A DNA stretch of 64,000 nt from Dendrobium chrysotoxum (Eukaryota > Streptophyta > Magnoliopsida > Asparagales > Orchidaceae), in NCBI GenBank assembly GCA_019925795.1, contig CM034303.1:5208001-5272000 (forward strand). Reading direction: 5' to 3'. Position numbers and translations under genes: made by a program. The notes below the pieces were generated by a model that was given only the letters and a program-made list of their open reading frames with translations, was not told the DNA's origin and made no database searches. Shown here piece after piece: positions 38,201 to 48,036 of this stretch (position 1 is its first letter; each line of letters starts with the position of its first letter).

Positions 38201-41200
38201 ATTAAAAGACTACAACCATGAAGGCTACTCAATGATAAATAGCATATTAAACCCTTAGAAGCTACCATTAAAGAGAGGTTAAGCTTTGTCGTCAAAAGGC
38301 TATGGTTGCTTCAAAAATGGCAGGAAGTCGAGAATAAAATGAGTTTGAGCCAAACAACATCAATTTAAAATTAAAAAAATTTGCCTCTGACTCTTGCCAA
38401 TAAATGATCGATATTGAGTAGACTTTCAAGCTGAGTCTATGCTTATTAATTTGAGTTTTGGACATAATTATCAGCTACACTATGATCATTAATGCTTAAT
38501 ATATTTTTATCAAAGACACATGATAAACATCAAGGTAAATTTTTAAATTTTCTAAGGATCAAAAGTTGAAGCCCTAGGGGTCAACCTTCCCCTTTGCGAT
38601 GACATATACATTGCGAGAGATAAGTTGACTCTAATGGTGCATCTTAGAGATGGCTAACCGACTGAAGACAATTACGATGTAAGGTGCATCCATCTAAAAA
38701 ATGCCATCACTCTAACGGTGCTAAGATCTTGAGCATCGCGGCATTGGATCAAAAAATTATTTTTTTAATAAATTATCTAAAACCATCATCCCACCATCCC
38801 CCTCCCCATTCTCCTTTGCACGCTAGATGAAAGAAGAGAGATAAGAGATAAAGAGGGGTAGAGAAGAAGAAGAAAGGAAAAAGAAAGCAGGGTTCAGATC
38901 GATATTTTTCATCGCTCCAATTATAAGAAAATACTCTAATCATAGTAGGTAACATAAACTCTACTTTTATTTTTTGATGATTTTGAGTTTTGTCTATTAT
39001 TCCTTCTGATATTGATAAAAATATAATATCTCTTGTTCTAGTCAACTTCCACCATGTAACTCTTGATATGTGATAAATATTGTCACCCTGAATATTTTGA
39101 CAGACTCATATTAAAATTTCACCAATTAGTTTTGCATATATATTATTTTATTAAAAATGAGTGAAATAATACTAAGTACAAAATGATTATGAGTCAGTAT
39201 ACTACATTTAGACTAGAAATACATGATATGTATTGATTTATTATTCATATTATCTAATATATATTTTGACATAATACATACAAACTAATGAGCATACTAA
39301 ATAGATCTATATGCTATGATCATTACATATGATATGAACATGATTTCTGTTCTTATAATTTATATGACATGAAATATGTTTACAACAACAACATCAAGCC
39401 TTTGTCCCACTACGTGGGGTCGGCTACATGAATCCTTTTTCTCCATTGTGTCATGTTATAAGTCATATTCTCGTTTAAATCTAATAAAGAAAGATCATTT
39501 CTAATATTTTCTAACCAAGTCTTTTTAGGTCTACCTCTATCTTTCTTAACATAAGTCAAATCTAATACCTCTATTTTCCTAACTGGGTCATCGGAAAGCC
39601 GCCATTTTATGTGACCAAAAGCAAGAAACGTTAATTATAAATCATTGATTGATTTAGGTTGACCGGAGATTATATTATCATGTACAGAATAGTGGGCCGA
39701 CGGACTTTCTTTTAAATAAAATTTGTAGTATAATCTTGAGTGATATGAAAAGGAAAGTATAACAAGATTGACTGATATAATATGATACATCAACGTCATG
39801 AAGTGATGTTTTTTAAATGAAAGTTACTTGACTTGTGACATGTGATATGAGACCGATTCCTGGTAACATGAGTGATATTATTAAAACTGATTCTTGTTTG
39901 ACCTAAAGGGCTTGCGGAACTTAATACAAAAAAAAATACTACATATAACCAAATGTCCTGCCTTGTTTACATATACATATGATATGAGTATACATGATAA
40001 ATTACATAAGTGATATGATATAATATTATATGAACATGATACATGATATGATTAATGCAGACATATGATAAGACTGATAAAACTGATATAAGGATATATG
40101 ATGTATATGAAATGCTTGAGATACATAATACATTGCATTTGATACAGAACGTGATATACATGTATTGATAATGTACGACATGCATATAATAGTTGTGAAA
40201 TATTTGCTTAATATGACAGGTGCACTGACATATATGAAATGACATATAGATTAAAATAAAATATAATTTATAGACATGCAAAAATTCATGACAGACCGAC
40301 TGTATTATATTTGACATGGGTATAGAAATGATAGAACATGCGAGTTTTTATAATAGTTGTTGATCACTAATTATAAGTTATATTACTTGTATTAATTTTC
40401 ATTGCTCAAATGAATGATATTGTCCATATTGACTATTATCGATTCTCACTGTTCTATGTTGATATTGATTTAAATTGAATGATTATATGCATACTATTTA
40501 TATTGTTTTGCATTGATTGCAGATGTAGGTTCTGGTAATTTATTGAGGTATAGTTTACTCTATGATTTTTATATATATTTTTAGTAAGTGATCAGGACCT
40601 AGTGGAGTGAATAGGATTTTCAAATTAATTTTTTTTTCTATACTTTGAGTTTTATCTTTTATAACCGAAAATGTCAAATGATAGATTAATATTGTAGATT
40701 GAACTCTTGGTTATTATACATGAATTTTGAAAAATAAATATATAATTGTAAATTGATGTATGTGACTTAATGCATATAATTTATAGATGTTTCACTAGAT
40801 TTATATCTATTATTGAATTATTAGAGGCTCTGATAGTTTAAATAGAAGATAAAATAGATAATTTTTTTCAAATTTAGATTTTGGAGCATCATACTTCATT
40901 TGATCAGATGCCTTAATAGACTTTAAGAAAATTATGTCATATGAATTATTTATTAGTATATTAATCAAAATTTTATTCCTTATACTAACCATCCACCATA
41001 CCTAATAGTAAAACCTATGTGGCACCATGCCCTCTTAATTTCTTTAATGCTTTTATCACTGCTGGTCACCTCCTCCTTTAAAACACATGTTCTCAAATCA
41101 TACATAGATGATGTTTCGAACCCCACCCATAAGCTCAAATGGAATGGATAATATTGTAATAAGAAGGGTACATTGCAATAGTACATGGAATAATATTCTC

Positions 41201-44200
41201 ATAAAAAAATATGTCTATATACACACACACACATACACATGTGCCTTCCTCCCAATTAGTCTCCCGGAGCAACTTTTATGATGTAAAAGGTCTATCTCCT
41301 CATCCATCATCCTCCAGGTTCACCATGTAATAACCACCGTTAACCATTGCACCCATATTGGACATGGGTGGCAACGAGAATGATGAGTCCTGGCTACTAC
41401 GATCGCTTCCATAGTACGAACCAGCATCAACTCTACCATCAAATTGATGTTACTTCAAATGCTTCAACATTTTTGAATTAATCACGTATGATCTTATTTC
41501 TTCGTTAACCATTTCTAGAACTTTGACACAGGATGCCACATTCTTGTGAGTGCAAAATAAGTGTTCATTCAACCTTGTTATACGATCCTTCATCACCTTG
41601 TCACAGTAATTACATTTCAAATAAACATAAGCTTTATCGCCACCACCCACATCAACTTGTACGCTATGTTTCCATGCTGAGTCCCTCCTACGACCTGATA
41701 TGAATTTTTCCTTGCCACTAACCATTCTCTCCAAGCCTTAGAATTGGACAATTGATTCAAACTTGAGAACAATACAACATTAAAAAAATGAAACCACCAA
41801 ACTCACCCACGTAATTAAAATTAAGTAATTCAAATAAAAAAATTACTGAAATTTTCATGAAAAAAATTGAAATATGTGGAAGAATACTTGGGGAAAAAAG
41901 AAAGATGGGTACTAGGAAGAGGAGGAGGTGGCAGCAACGTTTTGCTCGTCGAGGCTCACCAATGGTAACGAAGTGGGTGTGGTGGCTGCTAGAGAGTGCG
42001 ACTTGCGCCAGACAAAACATGCACGCCATTCTTCGTGAAATCATGGTTTCGACTTTCGACTCTAACTCTCGAGCGTGTGCTTCGGCCAAGTTGGATTAGG
42101 GTATACTATTTTACTTTTAATTTTAAAAAAAATACTCTTGAAGGTATGCCTCACACCTAAGAGCACGTCTCATCCAAATCGAGGCACCTATGATGCACAG
42201 ACACAGACACGACGACACGGATGCGACACAACACAGACACAGGACACGTCAATTATTGAAAATTTAAGAAAAATACACGGGTTGGACACTATATTATAGT
42301 TTTTATATTTTAAAAATAGTGTATAAAAATTGAATAAGTATAATATTAAAAATAATTTAGAACTAATAAATCATTTAACTAGAATTTATGCTTAAAATGA
42401 TTAATATTAGGTTGTCGAGAGTTTGGTGTCGATGTCATTTATCAGTAATTAAGAGAGGAGAAGACAATGTTGTCGAGAGTTGAGCATCGATGTTATGTAG
42501 TAAATATTGGGCGTCAATGTTAAAAGGGCGTTGGTCGTCGATATTGAGAAGGCGCCAGACAAAGATAAGATGTCAAGTTGTGGGTGTAGAAATTGCTAGC
42601 GTCAAGCATCAATGTCAAAACAGTATTAAACTTTGATATGGAGATCCTTTTGAAATGTTGATGTTGTAACGACGTCAAACGTCGATGTTGAGATGATATC
42701 GGGCATTGTTGTGAAATCAAAGTCGTAATCCACTAAAGAGAAATGAAAATAAGAATATTCAATGAATGAAACATTGAGTGCGCGCGATTGATTTGGTACT
42801 ATGGATAGGAAATAAGAAATTTAGTTTTTATATTTTAAAAAAGTAAAAATTTTAAATATTAGAAATTATATTTCATAAAATATTTAAGACACGTGTGTCC
42901 AATTTATATTTAATATTTTTTTAATCGAACACATTTTTTGCGTGTCTGATACCTGTCGATACGTGTCGGGGGAGTGTCGTACACTGCACGCCTCTTTGAG
43001 GAGAAGTATCGGTGCATCATAGCGAGATATATACCTCATAAAGATGACTCATGGCATGCGCTTCGAGGTGTTTTTAGCATACTTGCAATGAGGCATGCCT
43101 TGTCTTTGTGGAATTTTAAACAGTGGAATTTTCATAAGACGTGGATATCTTATTTGGTGAATTATTTACACATTAACTATTCATCTGCATAATTTATGAT
43201 TGGTTCATGTGCATGATTGAGCTTGGTCAAATTTTGTATAATATGAATTTCTTGTTGTGATGTATTCTTAATCTCATGTGGTTTCATTTATCATAAATTT
43301 ATTCGGTAAATTTATGTTTTGGTGATCATTAAATTGTCATTTGAGGCAACTTCTATGTATCCTATTATTTTTATCATAAGAGATAAATTTTGTCCAGATA
43401 AAAATTTATAAATTGCAAATTTGGTTTGTGCACGTCTAACTTTGAGCATCTCATCCTAGATCGACATTAAGATACTTAAGGTCTGAGATGTTCTGCATCA
43501 CAAAAAATACAAAATATGCACTTCAAATTCAGAAAAGGAGTGCAGGCTAATTATGCTTAGATCAAAGAAAATAGATGTAGCCATTACCTTTTTTCCTTCA
43601 ATGTTACTGAATCTCTCTCAATCCTGCTATGTATTTGGACTACATAAACAGCAAGAGACCAAAGGACATATGCAGAAAACATAACAATTCCAATCAGTTC
43701 TGCAGCAGAGACAACACCGAAGGGTCCACTGACAAGCACAGGGAACGTCCACAGACGATACCTTGGGAATTTATAATTGTTCCTCCTGTCCAAGACGTGA
43801 AATCATTAGCAAAACGGTTTATCAGATTTAACCAAATCAACTTCTTATTATCATCTAAATACATTGGTACAATTTAATGTGGAAGAAAAAACAGATTGCT
43901 GAATTGCCAGAAACTTTCATACTCGAAGTTTTCTCCGGAGAAGGCAGCTACATAAATACATGCCAAGATTGCAATGACAAGTATTGGAGCACTGAAACCA
44001 AGGAATATACTTCCTGCATATTGCACAAATATAAACAACAGGTCGAGCAAAAGTTAACCTCTGGTGAAAGAAAACTGATCAATAGAGTAGAAAAGAATTC
44101 CAACCTGTGACCCCAAAAATAGATCCTTCAGTAGTTTTAATCCATTTTGATAATAATTTTTGCATAAACTCTGTCGGCAAGAAAAATATTGTAGCAACCC

Positions 44201-44336
44201 ATACAGTAAAGACCACCCAAATCAAAGATTTAAACACCAGTTTTGCCAAAGTTTGCAGAATAGGCCTGTTTTTGGAGTTATCAAACTCCAACTTTCTTTC
44301 CGCAAGAAGGGGAACCAGAGCTGAGAGCTCAGCCAT
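17839..44336 (-). CDS. FRO7: Ferric-chelate reductase, FRO6/FRO7 type (9 coding exons)
   Basis: Joined minus-strand exons: 44105-44336, 43923-44013, 43588-43785, 37461-37695, 19951-20278, 19479-19749, 19091-19346, 18584-19016, 17839-18008. All introns are GT/AG and all phases agree, giving 2214 nt and 737 aa without a stop. Visible motifs: four candidate haem-ligand His at 221, 235, 296 and 309 (YHVWLGH, TLHG, FYTHQLY, LALHVGD); an FAD-binding HPFSVSS at 384-390; an NADPH-binding LVAGGIGISPF around 458-468; VCGPPG at 700-705; and the C-terminus FHFNSHSFDL. Two membrane segments lie in exon 8. From memory it aligns end to end with Arabidopsis FRO7/FRO6, including SGPFGVVSAAE and YNALSFIFLQV. 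Family members move electrons from NADPH through FAD and haem to Fe(III)-chelates. FRO7 acts at the chloroplast and FRO6 at the plasma membrane; I cannot decide which this is. Introns 3 and 4 are 5.9 and 17.2 kb and full of transposons. Confidence 0.93.
20279..22853. other. Left part of FRO intron 4, unclassified repeat-like DNA
   Basis: AT-rich with a (CT)n run at 20885-20902 and repeated AAATTTCATTTGAATGATTT blocks at 21728 and 21774. Together with 24119-24900 it may be one old LTR split by the hAT element: a plus-strand TATA-like CTTATAAATATGAGG occurs at about 24565. No termini found. Confidence 0.35.
21131..21310 (+). CDS. Short unrecognised ORF (59 codons)
   Basis: An ATG-initiated frame (MTPHSSAPKPPIRSFLNEV, then QVVPYTSPLYSLLDVLG, ending MEMRYSRK and TAA) stands out from its AT-rich surroundings by balanced amino-acid composition. 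I do not recognise the family. It is antisense to, and inside, FRO intron 4, so it is more likely a fragment of a mobile element or captured sequence than a host gene. Confidence 0.25.
22854..24110. mobile_element. Non-autonomous hAT element, 8-bp target duplication
   Basis: A 1257-bp element with left end CAGTGGCGGAGCC and right end CCCTCCGCCCCTA (reverse complement TAGGGGCGGAGGG). It is flanked by CTTGCATG at 22846-22853 and 24111-24118. Ends of the CAGGGGCGGA type and 8-bp duplications are typical of hAT elements. No transposase is visible. It contains G runs and C runs just inside the ends. Confidence 0.8.
24119..26205. repeat. AT-rich intron 4 segment with possible TIR element 25078-26145
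   Basis: The left part (24119-24900) has an LTR-promoter look, with TATA at about 24565 on the plus strand. From about 25078 (GAGCTTGTTCGAATGCAGG) to 26145 (GCATCCAAATAGGTCCTAAG) the ends are weakly inverted. The middle is almost pure A/T (25510-25980) behind a GC-richer block at 25255-25500. Class not established. Confidence 0.3.
26211..27639 (-). repeat. 3' LTR of the gag-only element (1429 bp)
   Basis: Paired with 32064-33432. On the element strand it starts TGATACATCC, has a TATA box (CTATAAATAG, plus-strand 27172-27181), then a leader containing the 30-bp tandem array, and ends GCAACA. Confidence 0.93.
26491..27060. repeat. 30-bp minisatellite in the 3' LTR, ~19 units
   Basis: Unit type CCTCAGGTGGTGGTCCGGCG plus AAGTGCAGGG, keeping exact 30-bp phase for hundreds of bases. 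Because 30 is a multiple of three, several frames stay open on both strands and create Pro/His-, Gly/Ser- and Arg/Gly-rich apparent ORFs. These are repeat by-products unless expression is shown. Confidence 0.95.
28149..28600. repeat. GC-rich tandem array, four units of 111-119 bp
   Basis: Units begin TTCTTTCATCTGAGGCCTTC near 28149, 28260, 28378 and 28497, each with CCCTGTCCAGGCCAGGGCCC. ORFs on both strands follow the repeat. Confidence 0.9.
28640..29745. repeat. Complex GTCGGGTAGAAGTCCGACGA minisatellite
   Basis: More than 1 kb of short alternating modules (CGTCGGGTAGAAG, TCCGACGAAAGTCC, CTCGACGGGCAGAAG, CCCGCAATAGGAGGAAGCTC) arranged in higher-order units of about 150 bp. Confidence 0.9.
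29752..30091. repeat. Four tandem units of ~85 bp
   Basis: Units start near 29752, 29838, 29922 and 30007 with CCACCAAAGATGTATGACC, followed by GAGGTTGTATGTCAGAG, then CTGCTCGATGAC. No unique spacers, so not a CRISPR array. Confidence 0.9.
30457..32011 (-). pseudogene. Broken Ty3/Gypsy gag polyprotein
   Basis: The reading frame starts MANRRSNRILGASRSN (ATG near 32010) and is broken by a frameshift at the ATGA overlap near 31842. It continues through a capsid-type core (FKLPSIDPYDGTSDPYEH, then LKGQARTWFYSLPAGSI and FVEQFVANQR), typical of the Retrotrans_gag domain. A zinc-knuckle-like tail follows (YCHLHRSRGHATEACKQLKD). In-frame stops lie at 31119-31121, 30891-30893, 30744-30746 and 30720-30722. 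Gag normally packages RNA into virus-like particles inside the cell. This copy cannot encode it intact. Confidence 0.88.
32064..33432 (-). repeat. 5' LTR of the gag-only element (1369 bp)
   Basis: Same ends as the 3' LTR and high identity outside the array. The TATA box is at plus-strand 32965-32974. The 30-bp array covers about 32344-32850 with about 17 units. Two units (60 bp) account for the length difference from the other LTR. Confidence 0.93.
33877..36088. mobile_element. Non-autonomous MULE, 2.2 kb, 9-bp target duplication
   Basis: Flanked by TGCTTATGG at 33868-33876 and 36089-36097. The left terminus GAGAAATTATTCTGTGTGG pairs with the right one, AAGAAATTATTCTGTGCGG as reverse complement. 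Inverted similarity continues for over 100 bp (GTAGAGCTATGTCCG, CCAATAAAATTGTTA, TTTGCCTAC). Such long arms and a 9-bp duplication fit Mutator-like elements. No transposase is seen. The interior has two small plus-strand coding-like blocks, listed separately. Confidence 0.85.
34156..35891 (+). pseudogene. Possible captured exon fragments inside the MULE
   Basis: Block 1 begins at about 34156 (MKMKMKIDLEEDVSFYELI, then QSAEPENR) and stops after 35 codons, with a donor-like GTATGC just before the stop. Block 2 is 35784-35891, right after a textbook acceptor (TTTTTATTTTTGCAG): VTPFAQEPIEENAESCKE, then LKELQRTANAGLKIE and TAG. Joining at the obvious donor does not keep frame. Between them, 35255-35375 has repeated ACGCA(G/A)AATTATGC motifs. 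Family not recognised. Capture of host sequence is an inference. Confidence 0.3.
36100..37215. repeat. Cluster of eroded Tourist-like MITEs in intron 4
   Basis: Degenerate termini of the same MITE family occur at about 36210-36290, 36508-36620 (TTCGTTTGGAACA...ACCAAATGAAGC) and 37080-37208 (…CTACCCCAAACGAAGCC). No coding sequence is apparent. Confidence 0.5.
37278..37397. mobile_element. Tourist-like MITE beside FRO exon 4
   Basis: A 120-bp foldback element. Ends GGCTTCATTTGGGATGGC and CCCCAAAACGAAGCC, flanked by TAA at 37275-37277 and 37398-37400. Arms pair through GCTTCTTAAAGCAG. Confidence 0.85.
37461..37695 (-). CDS. FRO7: FRO exon 4, haem-binding segment (residues 174-252)
   Basis: An isolated 235-nt exon between the two giant introns. 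It has acceptor CTGCAG at 37701-37696 and donor gtaagt at 37460. It encodes LRLGLIGLFCLAFLFLPIAR and ATRYHVWLGHLTMAIFTLHG, the first pair of haem-ligand histidines. A Tourist MITE (37278-37397) ends 63 bp past its donor. Confidence 0.9.
38013..38132. mobile_element. Tourist-like MITE in FRO intron 3, eroded right end
   Basis: Left end GGCTTCATTTGGGATGGC is intact. The right end has decayed to GTCCCAAACAAAAAC. Interior arms match the 37278 copy. It sits about 320 bp upstream of the exon 4 acceptor. Confidence 0.7.
38133..39380. other. FRO intron 3 segment, nothing recognised
   Basis: AT-rich with a purine-rich run at 38825-38890. No gene, terminal repeats or RNA gene seen. Confidence 0.4.
39381..39619 (-). 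mobile_element. 5'-truncated RTE LINE 3' end
   Basis: Matches positions 58-290 of the LINE at the left edge, including CCCACTACGTGGGGTCGG and the (GTT)n 3' tail on the minus strand. Only the last 239 bp were retained. Confidence 0.88.
39620..41290. repeat. ATATGA-rich low-complexity DNA in intron 3
   Basis: Imperfect GATATGATACATGATATG-type motifs dominate 39780-40330. The long Tyr/His/Ile-rich open frames here are compositional. The rest is AT-rich with no recognised feature. Confidence 0.5.
41300..41734 (-). pseudogene. hAT-type BED zinc-finger fragment
   Basis: A minus-strand frame of 94 codons contains RRRDSAWKHSVQVDVG, then YLKCNYCDKVMKDRITRLNE, then HLFCTHKNVASC. This is the C2-H-C BED-type finger found at the N-terminus of plant hAT transposases. 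After one TAA (about 41450) the same frame continues about 48 codons (HQFDGRVDAGSYYGSDRSSQ) to TGA at 41300-41302. The dimerisation domain and catalytic region are missing, so this is a fragment. Confidence 0.65.
42189..43022. mobile_element. Putative TIR element with TATGATGCAC ends
   Basis: The left end TATGATGCACAGACAC and right end CGGTGCATCATA are inverted. Both arms continue with GACACG/CGTGTC-rich sequence. The interior has degenerate GTCGATGTT repeats (42420-42720). No clear target duplication was found, so class and exact borders are uncertain. Confidence 0.45.
43588..44336 (-). CDS. FRO7: FRO exons 1-3 (residues 1-173)
   Basis: Exon 1 starts MAELSALVPLLAERKL. It encodes the first membrane segment (SLIWVVFTVWVATIFF) and ends ACA-G at donor 44104. 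Exon 2 (91 nt) gives GSIFLGFSAPILVIAILA and ends GA at donor gtatga. Exon 3 begins at 43785 after a CAG acceptor and gives NNYKFPRYRLWTFPVLVSG. Introns 1 and 2 are only 91 and 137 bp. The first Met fits the family's short cytosolic or transit N-terminus. An upstream in-frame start was not needed. Confidence 0.88.
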
Positions 44337-45200
44337 GGAAGAACCAAGCTTACCTAAAGCAACCAGCTGCTGTTAGCTACCTCAACCCTCTTAATAGAAC
44401 AGTAACATAGCCGATCTTTTTATACACCGATGGTTAGACAAATTGACTCATACTTGAAAATAATAATATTAGTAATAATAATCAAAAAGTTGGACAAGTA
44501 AATATAATGTAAATAATTAAAGCGATTAAACAACTGACAACAACTTGATCATGATGGAAACTTGCAAGTTTCAAATATCACAATTAGGGTTTATAAATTA
44601 AATCTTACAAATACAAAAAAAAGAAAAAGAAAACTTCGAGTTTCTAACTAATACTCATCTCGCATCCTCACAAATCATCAATTATGAAAACTTGAATGGC
44701 ACATAAAACAGTAAAACATAAAAACAAAGAAGGATTAGAGGACACCTTTCCCTTTCACAGAATTCCTTCATCCAGATATGGATTTCTGTGATCCAATAGC
44801 CTCAAACACTGCCCGTCATCCAAATTTAAGAGGCGGGCATTTCAGACACAAGCTTCAACATTAGTGGACATTAAGTACTGTCCTGATCAAGATTCCTTAT
44901 GACAACGACCCGATTGGTACAGAAAAGACGCAAAGAGAAAACACAAAATCAGTCACTGACGGAAGACGGGGATGCGGGAAGAGGACAAACCAGGAGGGCA
45001 TTCATGAAGATAAGAAGAAGATTAAATCGTAGCTAGCGGACTCGACTGCTGTAGCCATGAGCGAGAGAGATGAAATTGATACCTTACCTTGATCGATCCG
45101 TCTATGGTTTAGAAGCCATAAGGTCGGATGAGGCGCGAAAATTCGCCACGAAGCTTCTGAAAGTTACTGTAATGGCAGAGCAACTCTGCTGCATCCCGAG
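44337..45200 (-). promoter_or_regulatory. Putative FRO 5' UTR exon, intron and promoter-proximal region
   Basis: On the minus strand a non-coding exon may end at 45088 (GATCAAG|gtaaggt), and a likely acceptor (AACAGCAG) lies about 30 nt upstream of the ATG. This would give a leader intron of about 0.7 kb. GC content rises at 45090-45230, consistent with a transcript start near 45190. No TATA box was assigned. Confidence 0.35.
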
Positions 45201-45544
45201 CGGCTTTTGGGCACTCGTGTCGGGTTTCCTATCGTAACATTTAATATTCATTGATATATATAGCTACTGAGCCTTTTTTAATTTTTTAATATTAATATTA
45301 TTATTGTGCTCTTTTATTTTTCTTATAATATTTTTAAATAAATCACGTCCATCAAAAAAACATTATTTATATGTCTTATATTAAAAAAATAAAAAAATAT
45401 TAATGAATATAAATATCTAACACTATTATTTTTTTAATTTAAATAAATATTGATATATTATTTTTATAATTAATGTATATTTAAATATATTATTTTAATA
45501 AAAAGAACTTTTTATATTTTATAATGTATATATATATATATATA

Positions 45545-45770
45545 GACGGGAGAACCATCCGAATTTGCTGAGTATTTATAAATACTCAACAAATACTCAA
45601 TAAAGACTCAACAAATGAGCAAATACTCACAATATACTCAGCACATACTCAGCAAATACTCACAAAATCCGTGAGTATACTCAGCAAACACTCAATAAAT
45701 ACTCACAAATGAATATTTGTCGAGCATTTACAAAAACTCAGCAAATCTTGACGGTTCTTTCGTCTGGACT
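45545..45770. mobile_element. Foldback element with ACTCAGCAAAT repeats (copy A)
   Basis: The left arm AGACGGGAGAACCATCCGAA pairs with AGACGAAAGAACCGTCAAGA on the opposite strand at the right. Between them, ACTCA(G/A)(C/T)AAAT recurs about ten times. Duplicated at about 48433-48658. Superfamily not determined. Confidence 0.55.
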
Positions 45771-46259
45771 CTGTACGTGATAATTTCCCCATAAAATGAA
45801 TATTTATCAAAATTTGTGCATGCATAGGGATAAATAATTAAATCCTTGTCTTGATTTTTGTTTTTTAGAACAAGAGTTTATAATTTTTTTCTTGATTTAT
45901 ATTTCATTCATATATGTCAAATCCTTTGAAAAAAAAAAAGATTAGATTGTTGTAAGAAAAATTCTTCAAAAATAAGTTTTATAAGATGTAGATTATTTTA
46001 GAAAAGAGTAAATAGTGAAATGTATAAAAACATATATAATCAATTAAATTTAAATTTCATTTGTTTAATTCAATGATGATACTCAATATCACTGAGATTT
46101 ACTCTGTAAGGACTGCGACTCCAAATATAGTTTATTTTAATTATAAGAGTCGTGGTTTCTAAAAGAGCAAGCTTCAAAGGTTAATTGTATCATAGATGTA
46201 TTTCAGATATTCTCAATTCAGGAGTCAATGCTTCTGTTCAAATCTAGTATAATTGATGT

Positions 46260-46351
46260 CAGGGGCGGAACTAGTCATAATTTTCAGGGGGGGCAAACTT
46301 ATAAGTCGTTGTTGGTAGATATGTCGGGAGTCCAAGGGGGCAGCGCCCCTG
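46260..46351. mobile_element. hAT MITE, copy A
   Basis: A 92-bp element with ends CAGGGGCGGAAC and AGCGCCCCTG, flanked by ATTGATGT and ATTGACGT (8 bp). Copy C has the empty site at 62218-62225. Confidence 0.85.
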
Positions 46352-46809
46352 ATTGACGTAGGTCTGATAAGATGAAAGTTTGAATGAGCGAATGTTAAGA
46401 AAGTAAGGACTCACCTACCAAGTGAATATGATTCTCCCGGCCAATATTGGAATATCCCATGATCCCCTAGTCTACTTAGTTATGTGGTTTGATATATATA
46501 TATATATATATATAATAATAATAAAATTCTATTAATGTTTGACTAATTTATAAAATCAAGCTCAAAATATATGTTTATTTTGGACGGTTTTGTTTTCTAC
46601 TCATGAAAGAAAAACTTTTTTGATAGCTCTACAAATGATTTGACAAAGGAATCCCATAAACAAAGTTAAAATCATTTAATTCATGAATAAGATGTTTGAG
46701 GTTCTAATGGCTCTAAATATAAGACAAATAACAATAAAATAAAATATCTTTTTCTAAATTTAATTAGAGAATAAAAAAACAAATATAGAGAATAATATTG
46801 ACCCATATT

Positions 46810-46811
<2 letters not shown>

Positions 46812-46866
<55 letters not shown>
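46812..46866. repeat. (AAT)n microsatellite, copy A
   Basis: About 18 units. The same site holds about 15 units in copy B (49686-49731) and about 23 in copy C (62696-62766). Poly-Tyr, poly-Ile and poly-Leu frames here are artefacts of the repeat. Confidence 0.95.
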
Positions 46867-46958
46867 GCAATAAACAATTTGGCCAAGAAAATTCATTGTA
46901 AATATCACAATTAGGGTTTACAAATTAAATCTTACAAATTGAAATAGCTTGTGATTAA

Positions 46959-47079
46959 GGCCTCGTTTGGGACGGCTTTTTTATTGCTTCTTAAAGCAGC
47001 TTTCTAGTACAAAAATTAAAAATTTTGTACTAGAAAGCTGCTTTAAGAAGCAGGGAAGAAAGCCGTCCCAAACGAAGCC
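46959..47079. mobile_element. Tourist-like MITE, copy A
   Basis: A 121-bp near-perfect palindrome: GGCCTCGTTTGGGACGGC and GCCGTCCCAAACGAAGCC, flanked by TAA (46956-46958, 47080-47082). Copy C shows the unoccupied GATTAAGAGTC. Confidence 0.93.
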
Positions 47080-48036
47080 TAAGAGTCATCACACTTTGAT
47101 GAATAAATCAAATGTAAGAACTTGGGCGCCACATAAAATAGAAAAACATTAAAAAAAAAGGATAAATGACACATTTCCCTTTCAAAAGTTTGATTATTTT
47201 AGACATAAGGATTTATGTGGGCCAATAAAATGACTAGCTCATAGTGATACCACATATCTTTCCAAAAAAAAAAAATCTATGGATTTTGATATATATTAGA
47301 ATTTTAAAATTTTGAATTTGAATTTATGAAATTTTTTAGTTCTGATTTTAGCAAATTAATAGTAGGATTGAATGCCTCGATGAGACAAACCCAATGACAT
47401 ATGAAGTGATTCGATCCTAGTTTGAATGAGCTTGAATAATACAGTACTAGAAGCATAGTTAGAAATTTCAAGATATTAATTGGAGATCAAATGATCTTCA
47501 ATTCTTGTATGTTTATAGCCAAATTGAGCATATCAATGCGACGAATCTAATGAGCTTGAGATCACTAAATTCTGACATCAATGAAGTACCTAAATTTGAG
47601 AGAAAATGTATATGATTAAGAAAAGATAGAATGTTTTAGATTTAGTCTATATTTTAGAAGAGAGTGACTCATAAAAATTATAAATAAACCCTCACTCTGT
47701 ATATGAAGAAGAGCTAAGATGAGAGATTGAAGATAAATCAAAGATTTAAAGAATCATAATACTCTAAATAACACAAAATAATCTTACTAAAATGTTCGTG
47801 ACAACTAATACAAATTTTAATAGAAAATAATAATAAAATATTGTATTTAAATATTTTAAAAAATAAAAACAAAGTCTTACGCAATGATCAACAAAAAATT
47901 CTCATATAAGACTGCAAGTCACCAATTCAACGAGCGACTGACTCATTGCCCGTTTAACGGGCGACTGGCTTTGTTATCTGGGCTCCAGTCGCCCATTAAA
48001 TAGGCTACTATGTTTATTTCTAAATTCTTTCACTTC

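Noticed and set aside
39967..40317. 116-codon minus-strand ORF rich in His, Tyr and Ile
   Set aside because: Arises from ATATGA/CATATG low-complexity DNA with no domain or codon structure.
46681..46908. Poly-Tyr, poly-Ile and poly-Leu ORFs here and at 49545 and 62556
   Set aside because: They are (AAT)n microsatellites read in different frames.
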